Origin: Mauremys mutica
Taxonomy: Eukaryota; Chordata; Testudines; Geoemydidae
Assembly (NCBI RefSeq): GCF_020497125.1
Contig: NC_059073.1
Span: 21,721,225-21,785,224 of the forward strand
Length of the DNA: 64,000 nucleotides
Direction of reading: 5' to 3'
Below, in pieces: positions 10,151 to 22,239 of the stretch (the stretch's first letter is position 1; each line of letters begins with the position of its first letter). The notes under the pieces are model-generated. The model had not been told where the DNA came from. It saw only the letters and a program-made list of their open reading frames with translations, and ran no database searches. A program made the position numbers and the translations under genes.

Positions 10151-10533
10151 AGTACATATCCCTAAGGTAAAGAGAGCAATATTTAGACTACTAGTAATAG
10201 TCCTTGGATATTGAATCTCTATTCACAAAGGTGACAACTACTCATTCAAGCAGAAGGCAGTAGCACTAGCCAGGGGCCCCCTCCCCCCAGTGCAGATGGA
10301 AAGAGCTTTCTGCTTTCCTAGCTCTGCATTCCAGGCAGTGTCTGACTGCTCAGTGGCTTTGAAAGCATAAACGGTGCTTTTCAGGTTATAAAAAGTGCAG
10401 CGCTGCGACGGGTACATGCTGTGCAGTCAGGCTTGAGAACCTGAAAATGCAAATGCTCACCCACTCCTGACATGAGGGAGGAACAGTTTAGCACATCTGT
10501 AATTGGATTATAACCCTTGTTTCATGCTGAGAC
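10151..10533. other. No recognised feature
   Basis: Flank of the Penelope element; no feature seen. Confidence 0.4.
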
Positions 10534-12212
10534 ATGAAGACGATTTTCACTGCAGCTGATATACTTAGTAAAAGTATACTCCCTGAAAAAACACAAGAGC
10601 AAATCCGCACAGACACACCCCTAGAACCCCGAGCAGGGGTATTCTATCTGCTACCCAGGATCCATAAACTTGGAAATCCTGAACTCCCCATCATCTCAGG
10701 CATTGGCACCCTGACAGCAGTATTGTTGGCTATGTAGACTCCCTCCTCAGGCCCTACGCTACCAGCACTCCTAGCTATCTTCGAGACACCACTGAGTTCC
10801 TGAGGAAACTACAATCCATTAGTGATCTTCCTGAAAACACCATCCTGGCCACTATGGATGCAGAAGCTCTCTACACCAACATTCCACACAAAGATGGACT
10901 ACAAGCCATCAGGAACAGTATCCCTGATAATGTCATGGCAAACCTGGTGGCTGAACTTTGTAACTTTGTCCTCACCCACAACTATTTCACATTTTGGGAC
11001 AATGTGTACGTTCAAATCAGCAGCACTGCTATGGGTACTCGCATGGCCCCACAGCATGCCAACATTTTCATGGCTGACTTTGAACAACGCTTCCTCAGCT
11101 CTCATCCCCTAATGCCCCTACTCTAATTGCGCTACATTGATGACATCTTCATCATCTGGACCCATGGAAAAGAAGCTTTTGAGGAATTCCATCATGATTT
11201 CAACAATTTCCAACCCACCATCAACCTCAGCCTGGACCATTCTACACAAGAGATCTACTTCCTAGACACTACAGTATTAATAAACAATGGCCACATAAAC
11301 ACCACCCTATACCGGAAACCTACCGACCGCTACACTTACCTACATGCCTCCAGCTTTCATCCAGACCACACCACTCAATCCATTGTCTATAGCCAAGCTC
11401 TACAATACAACCGCATTTACTCCAACCCCTCAGACAGAGACAAACACCTACAAGATCGCTATCAAGCATTCTTACAACTACAGTACCCACCTGCTGAAGT
11501 GAAGAAACAGATTGACAGAGCCATAAGCGTACCCAGAAGTCACCTACTACAGGACAGACCCAACACAGGAAGTAACAGAATGCCACTAGCCATCATCTTC
11601 AGCCCCCAACCAAAACCTCTCCAGCACATCATCAAGGATCTACAACCTATCCTGAAGGACAATCCCTCACTCTCACAGACCTTGGGAGACAGGCCAGCCC
11701 TCGCTTACAGACAGCCCCCCAACCTGAAGCAAATACTCACCAGCAAACACACACCACACAACAAAAACACTAACCCAGGAACCTATCCTTGCAACAAAGC
11801 CTGTTGCCAACTCTGTACACATATCTATTCAGGGGATACCATCATAGGACCTAATCACATCAGCCACACTATCAGATGCTCGTTCATCTGCACATCTACC
11901 AATGTGATATATGCCATCATGTGCCAGCCATGCCCCTCTGCCATGTACATTGGCCAGACTGGACAGTCTCTACGCAAAAGAATAAATGGACACAAATCAG
12001 ATGTCCAGAATTATAACATTCAAAAACCAGTTGGAGAACATTTCAACCTCCCTGGCCACTCGATTACAGACCTAAAGGTCGTAATATTACAAAAAAACCT
12101 CAAAAACGGACTGCAACAAGAGACTGCTGAATTGGAATTAATTTGCAAATTGGACACCATTAAATTAGGCTTGAATAAAGACTGGGAGTGGATGGGCCAT
12201 TACACAAAGTAA
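10534..12212 (+). pseudogene. Penelope reverse transcriptase-GIY-YIG protein, one frameshift and one stop
   Basis: The first segment reads AGVFYLLPRIHKLGNPELPI. A frameshift around 10710-10722 moves to the frame with VDSLLRPYA and TMDAEALYTNIPHKDGL (RT motif A), TAMGTRMAPQHANIFMADF (motif B), then TAA at 11124-11126 directly before LRYIDDIFIIW (motif C, catalytic DD). The frame then stays open for about 360 codons: FLDTTVLI, a Cys cluster PCNKACCQLC, and a GIY-YIG domain (NVIYAIMC, AMYIGQTGQSLRKRINGH). Such proteins copy the element's RNA primed at a nicked target. With only two lesions this copy looks fairly young but is not functional as written. Confidence 0.88.
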
Positions 12213-12440
12213 AACTCTTTCCCCATGCTTATCCCTCCCGCCCCACACAATTCCTCACATCTCCTTGTCAATTGCTGGAAATGGGCCATTTTCATTACCA
12301 CCACAAACAGTTCTTTTTCTCTCCTGCTGATAATAGCTCACCTTAACTGATCACTCTCCTTATAGTGTGTATAGTAACAACCATTGTTTCATGTTCTCTG
12401 TGTGTATATATCTTCCTATTGTATTTTCCACTACATGCAT

Positions 12441-12478
12441 CCGATGAAGTGGGCTATAGCCCATGAAAGCTTATGCTC
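12441..12478 (+). ncRNA. Hammerhead-ribozyme-like core in Penelope tail
   Basis: CCGATGA (one base from the core CTGATGA), then a hairpin GTGGGC-TATA-GCCCAT, then GAAA (12465-12468), then a two-pair mini stem GC-TTAT-GC and TC. This is the order of a hammerhead with very short stem III, a motif known from Penelope-like elements. I could not find a convincing stem I, and one core base differs, so activity is doubtful. Confidence 0.45.
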
Positions 12479-12774
12479 AAATAAATTTGTTAGTCTCTAA
12501 GGTGCCACAAGTACTCCTGTTCTTTTTATTAAAAGTGTATGTCACTGAAGTAGTTGGTCCTATGTTTTTGGAGGAAAAGGCCAGTAATAAGAAAACATTG
12601 TCACTGCCTGTGGCTTATGGCTACACTCAGTATAAAGCTCTTCCATAGCCTAAAGACCTGTCCAGGCACAGGGATTTGAGGGAACATGCTTGGAAGGGAA
12701 GCGGTTTAGTTTAGTTGACACTCTGCACAGGTGTTAACGACTGCATAAGATACAAGGCTGGGGAGATTCCGGCT

Positions 12775-12935
12775 TTAGGCTGCTGGTGTGCTGACACTAC
12801 TGCTTATCAGGCTGACCAATACTGTCTCATTGTTCCTCTGTCTGTATCCATTTTCTAGATTGTAAGATTTTTGGGGCAGGGACTTTCAGGGCCTAGACCA
12901 TGACTAGGGCTCCCCAGCACTACAATAATACCATA
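12775..12935 (+). mobile_element. L2-like SINE copy
   Basis: CTGACCAATACTGTCTCATT, TAGATTGTAAGATTTTTGGG and CCATGACTAGGGCTCC are shared with copies at 36170-36365 and 48160-48630. The 3' part resembles an L2-type tail. Confidence 0.6.
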
Positions 12936-13797
12936 ACAAACAACAGCATAGCTATGAACAAGTGAAGCTACTATATCTTTTGGTGGTAAGAGGCATGGAG
13001 CTGGTGAGACCATGCAGTGCTCAAGATAACAATGATTTGGGATTTGATTCTGACTGTGCCTACATTGGTACAGAAGGGGATGGGAGAGTGCGCACAAGGA
13101 ATTCCTTCACCTCTGCAGGAATCAGCTAGGTGCAGCATTCTCCGGGGTGCTGGGTTCTGGGCTTGCACCCAGTGGTGCTACTCAGATCCAATAACCGGGA
13201 CCTGCTGTGATGGCAAGTGGCCGCACCCTGCCTTGCTGGAGCTAGATATCATGACGTTGAGGGTGGTTCCTTTTAAGGGGTGGTAGCATACAGCAGGGAT
13301 CCTACTGTCACAAATGTCCCCTGCACAGTCAGAATGGTGTGGGGCACCACAGCTCAGGTGGTTCAGGCCCTCATGGCCTTGCTGCTAAGAGCCAGAGCTT
13401 GGCCTTTAGCTGGGCTATGGGAGAGTCCCAAAGATGCTAAAGGATAAGGAGAGGCATTGTGAAATGTGGTTGGTTCACTCTCCTCTTTCTCTGAGCTGCG
13501 GTGACCTGACACCAAGTGATTCAGTTGAGTAAAGTTTTGAATGAGGTTCCCTTTACATTCTCTGACAAACAGTATGGAAACCCTGGTTTCTGAGAGGTGG
13601 GGAGAAAAAGGAGACTTTTCGCATTGTTTTCCCATCAGTAACTACCTGGAGATGCTACTGTTCTCACCAAGACCATTCAAATCCCACAACAGGAGAGCTC
13701 CTGTAATTCACTGATTAGCTTCTTGCAGTAGCTGAGTGCATTCAGAATGCTACTGTGGCAAAACAGACTGTTTCCCATGGCTAGAGTTATTAGGTAT
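12936..13797. other. No recognised feature
   Basis: Includes short open frames on both strands with no known domain. Confidence 0.5.
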
Positions 13798-14601
13798 TGT
13801 GACAAAATTCCTCCTCTGCCTTGGTGGGTCCTGCGCTTTTTGGCGGATTTGCTCGCCTCAGAGGTTCACGGCAGCCCTCAGTTTGGCCACTTCTGCTAGA
13901 GGCTCAAACCTGCCGTTCACTCAGCTAACCTCTTCACTGGCCAGCGTGGGGGAAAGGGAGAACAATCCCCACAGTCTCTGTGTCCCACCTAGTGGGTCGG
14001 GGACAGGCCAGATCCCTTTCCAAATTAGACCTTCCCTTCTGGTGTTGCTCACAGACCAGGTCTACTCCTCCTGTGACTGATCAGGAGTTGGGGGATGGGG
14101 AAAAACGCAGGGCCCCCCCCCATACACTGGGTTCGAGCCCAGGGCCCTGTGGATAGCAGCTGTCTACATCTCCTGTATCAGTTGCGTGACAGCTACAGCT
14201 ACAACTCCCTGGGCTACTTCCCCATGGCCTCCCCCCAACACCTTCTTTATCCTCACCACAGGATCTTCCCCCTGAAGCCTGATCATGCTTGTACTCCTCA
14301 GTCCTCCAGCAACACACCTTCTCAGTCCCTGCTCCTTGCTCACCTTCCACTAACCGATGGGAGGTCCTTTTTAAACCAGGTGTCCTGATTAGTCTGCCGG
14401 CCATAACTGATTCTAGTATGTTCTTAATTGGCTCCAGGTGTCTTACTTAGCCTGCCTGTCTTAATTGGTTCTAGCAGGTTCCTGATTACTCTAGTGCAGC
14501 CCTTGCTCTGGTCACTCAGGGAACAGAAAACTACTCATCCAGTGGCCAGTATATTTGCCCTCTACCAGACTCCTGTACCCCACTGGCCTGGGTCTGTCAC
14601 A
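13798..14601 (-). mobile_element. LTR-like element, 804 bp, solo
   Basis: Ends TGTGAC and GTCACA, flanked by GTAT on both sides (13794-13797 and 14602-14605). The copy at 37470-38120 is the same family in the opposite orientation. A TATA-like TTTAAA lies mid-element on the minus strand. TG...CA ends with a 4-bp duplication fit a solo LTR. A DNA transposon with a 6-bp inverted end is the alternative. Confidence 0.7.
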
Positions 14602-14689
14602 GTATATAGTCTGAGCAATCTCTGACTAAGAAAATCAACAGGCTATTACACATTTTTAAATAGAGTAGAAAGGGTAGGTGCCACCAAAC

Positions 14690-14999
14690 CAGGGGTAGGC
14701 AACCTATGGCACACGTGCCGAAGGCGGCACGCTAGCTGATTTTCGGTGGCACTCACACTGCCCGGGTCCTGGCCACCTGTCCAGGGGGCTCTGCGTTTTA
14801 ATTTAATTTTAAATGAAGCTTCTTAAACATTTTAAAAACCTTATTGACTTTACATATGACAATAGTTTAGTTATATATTATAGACGTATAGAAAGGACCT
14901 TCTAAAAACGTTAAAATATATTACTGGCACGTGAAACCTTAAATCAGAGTGAATAAATGAAGACTCGGCACACCACGTCTGAAAGGTTGCCGGCCCCTG
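14690..14999. mobile_element. Non-autonomous hAT element, 310 bp
   Basis: Ends CAGGGGTAGGCAACCT and AGGTTGCCGGCCCCTG are inverted repeats. CACCAAAC occurs intact on both sides (14682-14689 and 15000-15007), a perfect 8-bp hAT target duplication. The interior is AT-rich and non-coding. Confidence 0.92.
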
Positions 15000-15007
15000 C
15001 ACCAAAC

Positions 15008-15504
15008 AATTTGAGATTACTACCCCATGAAGATCCCCGCCCATCACAAAAAATGAGAAATGGTTACACCTGTTGGGTCATCTAATCCATACCCCTGACA
15101 ATGCATGTCTATGAGAGTATATTCAAAAGTGTGGTGCTGTTCAATATTTCAACAACCAAAGTCAAAGGGCTATCAATTCCCTTTGAAAACTTCTGTAGTT
15201 TAATAGATCACACCATTCGGAGATTCGCCTGTCATGCAGCCAAACTGTTCCTTTGAGTAATTCCACCTCATAACTCCCTCGCAATACTCCAAAAAATTCC
15301 TCGTGCTCCTTAACGTCTGCACTTTTCAACTTATCAGTTTTATGACACCCCCCCCAGCCCTTTTCTATCCTTCGATTAAAGCTGTACAGAGTCAGTTCTT
15401 TCATAAGCCAGCCCTTCCAGCCTCGTAACCATTGTCATTGCTCTCCAGTTTAGCACCACCTTTCTGGTACTGAAATACCCTAAATTTAATGAAGCGTAAG
15501 TATT
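15008..15504. other. No recognised feature
   Basis: Nothing assignable. Confidence 0.4.
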
Positions 15505-15620
15505 AATTATTTGTATTGCAGTAGCACCTAGATGCCCTAGCTCCATTGTCCTATGGACCGTACAAACATAAACAAGAGAGTCCCTGCCCCTAGGAGCTTA
15601 GTCTAAATTGGCAAACGATT
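15505..15620 (-). mobile_element. L2-like tail, antisense
   Basis: TTTGTATTGCAGTAGCACCT, CCATTGTCCTATGGACCGTA and AGTCCCTGCCCCTAGGAGCT are the complement of the tail seen at 36290-36350. Confidence 0.55.
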
Positions 15621-15654
15621 TACGTGTGATCTCACCAGTCCTAGCTCTCTATCA

Positions 15655-16180
15655 GTGAGTGATCCATCCCACCATTTAGTCCTGGCTTCATGTTCTTGGC
15701 GGTTTAGGGATACTCAGTGCATGGGATGGCACCACTATCTCAGCTAATCGCCATTGATGGACCCATCTTCCAGGAACTTAATTCTTTTTTGAACCCATTA
15801 TACTTTTGGCCTTTATAACATCCCATGGCAACAAGTTCCACAGGTTGACTGTGCATTATGTGAAGTAGTACTTCCTTCTGTTTGTTTTAAACCTGCTGCC
15901 TATTAATTTCTCATTCTTGTGCTAACCCATTTACATAACAGTTCCCTGTTCTTTCTCTGTGACATACATGATTTTATAGACCTATCATATCCCTCCTTAG
16001 TTGTCTCTTATCTAAACTGACCAATCCCTTTTTAATCTCTCCTTGTATGGAAGCTGTTCCGTTCCTCTAATAATTTTTGTTGCCCTTCTCTGTGGCTTTT
16101 TCAATTCTAATTTTTTTTTGTGCGCAGTGGGGCAACCAGAAGTGCACTGAATATTCCAGGATGGAATGGTGGTTTCTTAA
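15655..16180 (-). mobile_element. CR1 LINE fragment, antisense
   Basis: AGTTCCACAGGTTGACTGTG, TTTATAGACCTATCATATCC and GTTGCCCTTCTCTGTGGCTT are typical antisense CR1 3' region; the left end matches the antisense of the 4575-4930 tail. No readable protein. Confidence 0.7.
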
Positions 16181-17438
16181 TAATTAAGCTTAATACAGAA
16201 TGGAAGGGAAAGTGGTAATGAAGACACCAATCTAATATGAATATTCAGATTTGATTAACTGTTTCAGTTTGTAATTATGTTATATTGTCATTCGATACCC
16301 TGGGTGTTTCTTTTGCCAATTAACCATTCCATGCTTAATGCCAAGTAAGAACAGACTGCACAGAAAACTAGAGGATGTTCACATGGATTTTAGCAAAGGG
16401 CATTTACGGAGGTCTGTAGGTACAATCAAAACACCCTCAAGTGTGCAGATTACACTGAATGGATGGGCCAGGTGTTCAGAACCGAAGCAAACAGTCTGAA
16501 ATTGATTGACGGGTCATTGATTTAGGATTGTTTCATCAGCTTTCACAGCTACACTGCACGTGAGGGTGTTTGAGAGGGAATCAAACTGTTTGGAGCCTGT
16601 TTGGCCTAATTCCACTCTAGAGGGCATTAGCTACACTTGGCTACATAACGAAACAAATTAGGAAAAATTAAATAAGAAAAATTAGTGCTGGGTCTAACCC
16701 TGTAGCCTTGACTCCTGACAGGAGTATTATGCCACTGAACTAAAGATGCAGCTCTGAAGTCAACCATATATTTTTTAATCACCGATCCATGCTTCCTTTC
16801 CCTCCATTTCTCCCTTAGCTGAAATTAAGCCATTCAGAGGTATTAAACTGTACCCCTACACTCTGCAACACCGTGGTGATTTTGAAGACTTTTATATGCC
16901 AGTAATTTGAATCCAAGGGCTGCTGCACATCCCCTTTGAATGACAGTAAACAATTATGCTTGAGAAGTGAGCACTTTTTTCTACCAAACAAAGGAGCAGT
17001 TCAAACCAGCAGAGTCTGTTCTACCTAATCCAATCTTCCTTGCAGATGGATGAGTGAATCAGAACACAAACCACAAAGTATGACAATTTGTCAGTTACAG
17101 ACTGTTTTAAATGTGACCTGCTTAGCAGTCAGATGGAGCCTTAACTACTCAGAAGATCAATTAACACAGCCAGCCAGAGGAGAAAGCAGGAAAATGCCTC
17201 CACTTTTAAAGAACTGGGTTCATCTTGGATTTTTATCTTGTTGTACTGCAGAGAAAAAAATGTAGATATGATGATTGTTGCAGTAACTTGGAAGATCCAA
17301 AGGTCGAAAACTAGTCCCATGAAAATGCAACTTATTTGCAAGAAGGAAATGGTATTTGTTTACCATCACTGCGGCTGAGAACTCCCCACCACCATGTTGT
17401 TCACTGTTTTTATACCCTTACCACTGGTTTTATACTCC
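16181..17438. other. No recognised feature
   Basis: AT-rich DNA; nothing assignable. Confidence 0.5.
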
Positions 17439-17500
17439 TCAAAAGGTAGTTATGTGCCTAACTCCTATTGGTTGGGAGTCAGGCACCTTAATACCTTTGA
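17439..17500. repeat. Small fold-back (MITE-like)
   Basis: Arms TCAAAAGGTAGTTATGTGCC and GGCACCTTAATACCTTTGA are inverted repeats about a short centre. Confidence 0.6.
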
Positions 17501-18291
17501 AGATCTAGGCCTAATGACGAAGGAGACTGTCATCTTAAATAGTAACACTGTGAAAAGAAAAGCACGACCTAGGTGAAACAAAATAAGAAATGTTCAGAAG
17601 CAGAAAAATTCCTGTCTGAATAAGTTATGTCATGCACAGAAAAGGGACAAAGGCTGAATGGTTTTTATGTCATCCGGTCACAGCAGACATACCTAATAAT
17701 TACATTTTAATTAGAAAATATGACTTGCTTATTGTAAAGATTTTTAACTCATAGGACAAAAGAAAAAAAATGTCCTGCCCTCTTATTACATTCTCCACCA
17801 AAAAGTTCTTTGCCCAGAATTTTTAAGTATTATTTCAGCCTTGGACGAGTTTTCTGCATGCAAGCAGTGTGACAAAGAAGTCTCAGGATTTCTTTCCCAT
17901 TCACTTCATGTGAGGTCAAACAGAAAGGGTTTAAATCAGTTTTCAGCCCGAGGACTTTATTTTATATCTCCTTTTATTCATGCTTCTTCTTTAACCCAGA
18001 CACAAAATGAGTGATTTAATTAATTTATTATTTTTAAACTCATCAGTACAAATGTGCTGGGGAAATAAAATCAATATAAAAATGGAATATTCACTTAAGA
18101 CCTAATCATTTCTCTATTTATCATCATGTTATAATGTTTTGTGTATTTATGGTAGTGCACCATAGAAAAACCTACACCTCTCATACTTTAGTGGATTTAT
18201 CATCCTGCAAAGAAGAGACATAACCACCTCATTTTACAGACAGGAACCTGGGATGCAAGATAAAGGCTAAATTGTCACGGTTCTGAGGACT
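17501..18291. other. No recognised feature
   Basis: AT-rich; a faint MIR-like CCTCATTTTACAGACAGGAA lies near 18228. Confidence 0.4.
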
Positions 18292-18423
18292 CCGGCCCCA
18301 ATTCAAAGCACAGCACTTAAGTACATGCTTAACTGTAAGTTAGTGGGTAGCTCCACTGTCTTCAATGGCACAACACCTGTCTGATGGTAAGCATACATTT
18401 CAGTGCTTTGCTGATCAGGATCG
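18292..18423. repeat. Fold-back repeat
   Basis: CCGGCCCCAATTCAAAGCAC at the left and AGTGCTTTGCTGATCAGGAT at the right are partly inverted; AAGTACATGCTTAACTG and AAGCATACATTTCAGTG mirror each other. Confidence 0.45.
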
Positions 18424-18544
18424 GTGTTCAGCAGCTTGCCGGGCCACACCATGTTAAAACTTCCTAAATAATTAAAATCAATAAAATAAAGCCTGCCAAC
18501 CCCTCCGCAAGAAAAAAGGCTTGAAGAGTTTTAAGATGGGAGAC

Positions 18545-19000
18545 TGTCAGGATCCTAACAAGATCAGACAGGACCAAGGGTCAGAGCAGGGTCAAACCTG
18601 AGGCTGGGAGTAGTGGAGGAGTTCATAGGTTCCAGGCCAGGGTCAATACCAGGAGTCAGAATCCAAGTCAGATTTCAGGGTCCGGCTCACAAGATGAAGT
18701 CCAAATCAAGCCAAATTTAAAGCCAGGCATTCAAGAGCGGGAATGACCATGGCAACTACAGGAGAGCCACACTGCCTGGAACACCCCTTGGATTTATATA
18801 TAGCAGGATGCAAATCAGGAACCATGGAGGCTGCTGCCTATCAGACTCCTTGAGGTGGGATTTCCCCATGGTCTGTGTCCACAGTGGGTCATGGATACTA
18901 GAGCACAAGCTTATGATAGATGCTGCTGGGGAACAGTATGGGCCTGTTTTGCTGCTTAGCAGCTCTGCAGGCCCAGACGCAAGACCTGCTGGGCCTTACA
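18545..19000 (+). repeat. LTR-like interspersed repeat
   Basis: Begins TGTCAGG, ends TTACA, and has a TATA-like TTTATATATAG near 18792. Rich in GTCAG/CCAGG-type short internal repeats, as is the related-looking stretch at 51990-52470. No clear target duplication. Confidence 0.4.
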
Positions 19001-19534
19001 GAATCTTGCAAAGTCAAGGAGGTTTGTTCTACTTTCTCTGCCACTTACATCTTAGGCTTGGTCTTTGATTCCTTATTTTAAAAGTGATCTAGACTTGATG
19101 TGCATGTTGGTCATTTGTGCATGGGAAACAACGATTTCCAAATTATAGCTCAGTCTTCTAAAACAACGGCACTTCCCAATCATCAGACAAGCCAGTATAT
19201 CACCAAAGGGTGCCAAATCAACCATGAAAGAATTAAGCAAATTCTCGGTCATCGTTATGGAGCTAGTTGCACCTTGGATCCTTTTCTGGTCCCTGAGACC
19301 CCCACCTCCGCAACTGGTAGACTTCTTTAGTAGTTGGATGATTTTAAAACAGCTCACGTATATTTAGTCTAATACAGTCATACGATTCACTACAAGCTAC
19401 ATTAGATTGACTTCCTCTTAAGTTACAAGAACAGAACAGAACCAACTTACATTTTCCTATGTAAGTCCAGAGCCTCTTCTGACGCACAAAATGGCCTGCT
19501 GCTCTTTTCTCTGGCTGCTGCCTCTTCTCTTGTG
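19001..19534. other. No recognised feature
   Basis: Nothing assignable. Confidence 0.4.
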
Positions 19535-19860
19535 TGTGGCTTGGTCTACACCTAAAAGTTAGGTTGACATATCTGCCTCATTGTCTGAAGTGTTGTTGTA
19601 GCTGTGTCGGTCCTAGGTGGGTGAGGTAATATCTTTTATTGGCCTGACACCTGTTACTTCTCCCATCTTTGTCTCTCTAATGTCTAGATCAGTCAGGGGT
19701 GTGAAAAAATCCACACCCTTGACCAACCTAACCCCCAGTGTAGAAGTTGCTAGGTAAACAGAAGAATGCTTACATCGTCCCTGTTGTTCAGGGAGGTGGT
19801 GTTCCTACAGTGATGGAAAAACCCCTTCTGTAAGCATAGGCTGTGTCTACACATAGGGAT
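19535..19860. mobile_element. MITE with an inserted Penelope fragment
   Basis: Outer parts (TTGGTCTACACCTAAAAGTT at left, GGCTGTGTCTACACATAG at right) have the GTCTACAC ends of Harbinger-type MITEs. The central 19576-19690 piece (GAGGTAATATCTTTTATTGG) belongs to a Penelope-type fragment also seen at 35335-35440. Confidence 0.5.
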
Positions 19861-20084
19861 TATGCTGGTATAGTCTCTGTAGTGTAGACATATCCACAGG
19901 CTCTGTGGGTATCTCAGGCTGGACCATTTTACCCTACACTGTTCAAACGGTTTTGGTTTTGTTTCAGTTTTTTCCCCCCCAGTTAGCAGGGGCAATCAGG
20001 ACCTATCCAAGAGAATGCCCCCTAATGGCTTTTCCATTTTGGACAGTTAAACCCATTCAGTTCAGTAGGTTGTAATCACTGAAG

Positions 20085-20215
20085 TGAGTCTGTCTACATT
20101 AAGAGCACTTTACAGGTATAAGGAGTATTGGTATACGATACAGCAAAGCACTCCTGATGTGGACACAACTTATACCGGAAAAACTTTGCTTTGCTCTGCT
20201 GTAGTAAAACCAACC
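20085..20215. mobile_element. Probable MITE fragment
   Basis: GTCTACATTAAGAGCACTTT and inner GTATAAGG / CTTATACC inverted pieces suggest a decayed miniature element. Confidence 0.35.
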
Positions 20216-21854
20216 CCCATAAGTAAAACAAGCTAAATTGTTAAAAAAAATACAGACATTTATGGTCATATACACACACACTCCATAACCGTGCATGAAC
20301 CCAGCTTATTTTGAATACTGTTATTGCCTTTGCATTAGAGCTGTGAGGAGTTTACCTATCTTGGGTTTTTACGTAGCACTTAATACCATGGTAACAAGGC
20401 ACACTCTAGCGGAATGTTGAACAGACTTGGGTCATCCTGATGAAAGGTGCCTGATTTACATTTTAAGATAAAATGTGGTTTCAGATGAGATTTGTTTAGA
20501 GTTTTCAAGCATACTTGAAACCAAAACTCAGAAACAAAAGTCAGGTGTCCTAAACCAACGTGAAGCAAAACTGTTGCATTTCACATACTTTTCATTTGCA
20601 AATGCTTTAGGGTATTTTTGCAAAGTTAGACTAATTGCCACAGACCCACAGAATCAGACATGACCTGCTTGGGGGTCTCTAATGCTATGCTAATATAGAT
20701 ATTAAATAACGGTAATGTGCAGCCCCAGAATGCTGGGACATTAGAAATATCTGCCTCAAATGTTTTCAGTGACCTGCATCCTATTCTTAGTTACACTCTG
20801 TTGGAGCAACATTCCTAAAGATAAAAAATGATAAAGCACAAAATTTCCCTTAACTTCCATGGATAAACAGCACTAATACAGATGAGGGTGAGAATCCTAG
20901 TCCTTAGATGTCTTCAGTGCAGGTAAGTCTACCAGTGCTCAGAGCTTGTTACTCTTCCATTTCTTAGGTATTGATAACAATCCCCTTCCAGATACACAAC
21001 CTCCTGCAAACCTATAAGGAAGCATCTCAACCTGACTCTCTAACCATGATCAGTTGCCTTCCGCTCCCTGTTGATATAGCCGCTCTAATCCAATTGGTCA
21101 TCCCCATCCCCAAGGTTGAATTCCTGAGTTAGTGGTTAGGAAGGAACTCAAAGCCTGTTGCATGAGCAGTGCATGGCCAAAGGATCAAGGGAAGGATTTT
21201 GGCAGAGCAGAGCAAAGTACCATCTAGGGAAGAGCTATGACCTCCCCCACCAACTACTGGAAACCTTCCCTGATCTCTAGGCTAGCTCCCTTCTTCACCA
21301 TAGCCATTGCCAGTACTTCTAGGTGCTGTGCAGACCACATCATGGCATTGCACGATGACTCACTCACACCCAGGAGGAGAGCCACATGTAGCCCTGCTAA
21401 GAGTTATGCAGCAAGTATTTTCAGACATTTCTGAGGCGGGGGTTAGGGTAGGAGATGGGTGTCAGGGCCACGCTTTAATTTGCAAATGCGTGTGGCCAGA
21501 AAAAAGTCAGAAGAAAGAAAGGATGTGAAATGAAGGTGGGGTGTTTTAGAAACTCCTGTGGTGGTATAAGACCACTAGCATATAGATATGTGACCTAAAA
21601 GCTCCAAAGGCCACGCACAAACAAAAAATATATAAGATGCTGATTAAAGAACAGCACACACAGGTTGGGCAGCAACTGCTGCAAATTCATGGTATGTTGT
21701 TTCAGAGAAAGCAGGAAATAGGTTTACTGCAGAAAAAAAACCCTCTTATTTGAAAGCTTTCTTTATATATAGTGTTTCAGCAAGAACTTGAACCAAGCTG
21801 CTTTATTTTAGTCATATTTTATTTGTATGTCTATTAAATTTCATTACTTGATAA
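20216..21854. other. No recognised feature
   Basis: Nothing assignable on either strand. Confidence 0.5.
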
Positions 21855-21965
21855 GAAGAGGAGCAGAGAGGGAAACACAGGACTGGGAGTCCAAAGACCA
21901 GTGCTTTGCTCTTTGGATGTGCAAGTGTCCTTAGGAGTGTAACTCAGTTTCCCCAACCTGTGTGA
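21855..21965 (+). mobile_element. MIR SINE fragment
   Basis: ACAGGACTGGGAGTCCAAAG followed by CTCAGTTTCCCCAACCTGTG matches the MIR order. Confidence 0.5.
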
Positions 21966-22239
21966 AGGAGATCACTGGAAATGGCCATATATACAAATTC
22001 TGGAGTCAAGTACTATAAGCTCAAAGGTCACAAATAGGCCCACCAAAAGAAATGTGGGGCCCCAGTACATCATGTTCACTGGGGCCCCACTCCCTCCCAT
22101 TTCATCCCAGTAACAGCTGTTGTGGGGGGCCTTGAGCTTGGGCTCAAGTTCAATTAACCCCCACACCAGCCCTGAGGAGCTCAAGGCGATAGAACATGGA
22201 CAACAGGAGCCTACAGCTGGATCTTTGTGCAGGGTACAA

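Larger units (their letters stand above)
10534..12530 (+). mobile_element. Penelope-like retroelement, 5'-truncated
   Basis: Carries a reverse transcriptase followed by a GIY-YIG endonuclease, an arrangement specific to Penelope-like elements, then a 3' non-coding tail with a hammerhead-like core (12441-12478). The tail matches those at 41706-41905. The 5' end of the RT is missing, and no flanking duplication was found. Exact start uncertain. Confidence 0.88.
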
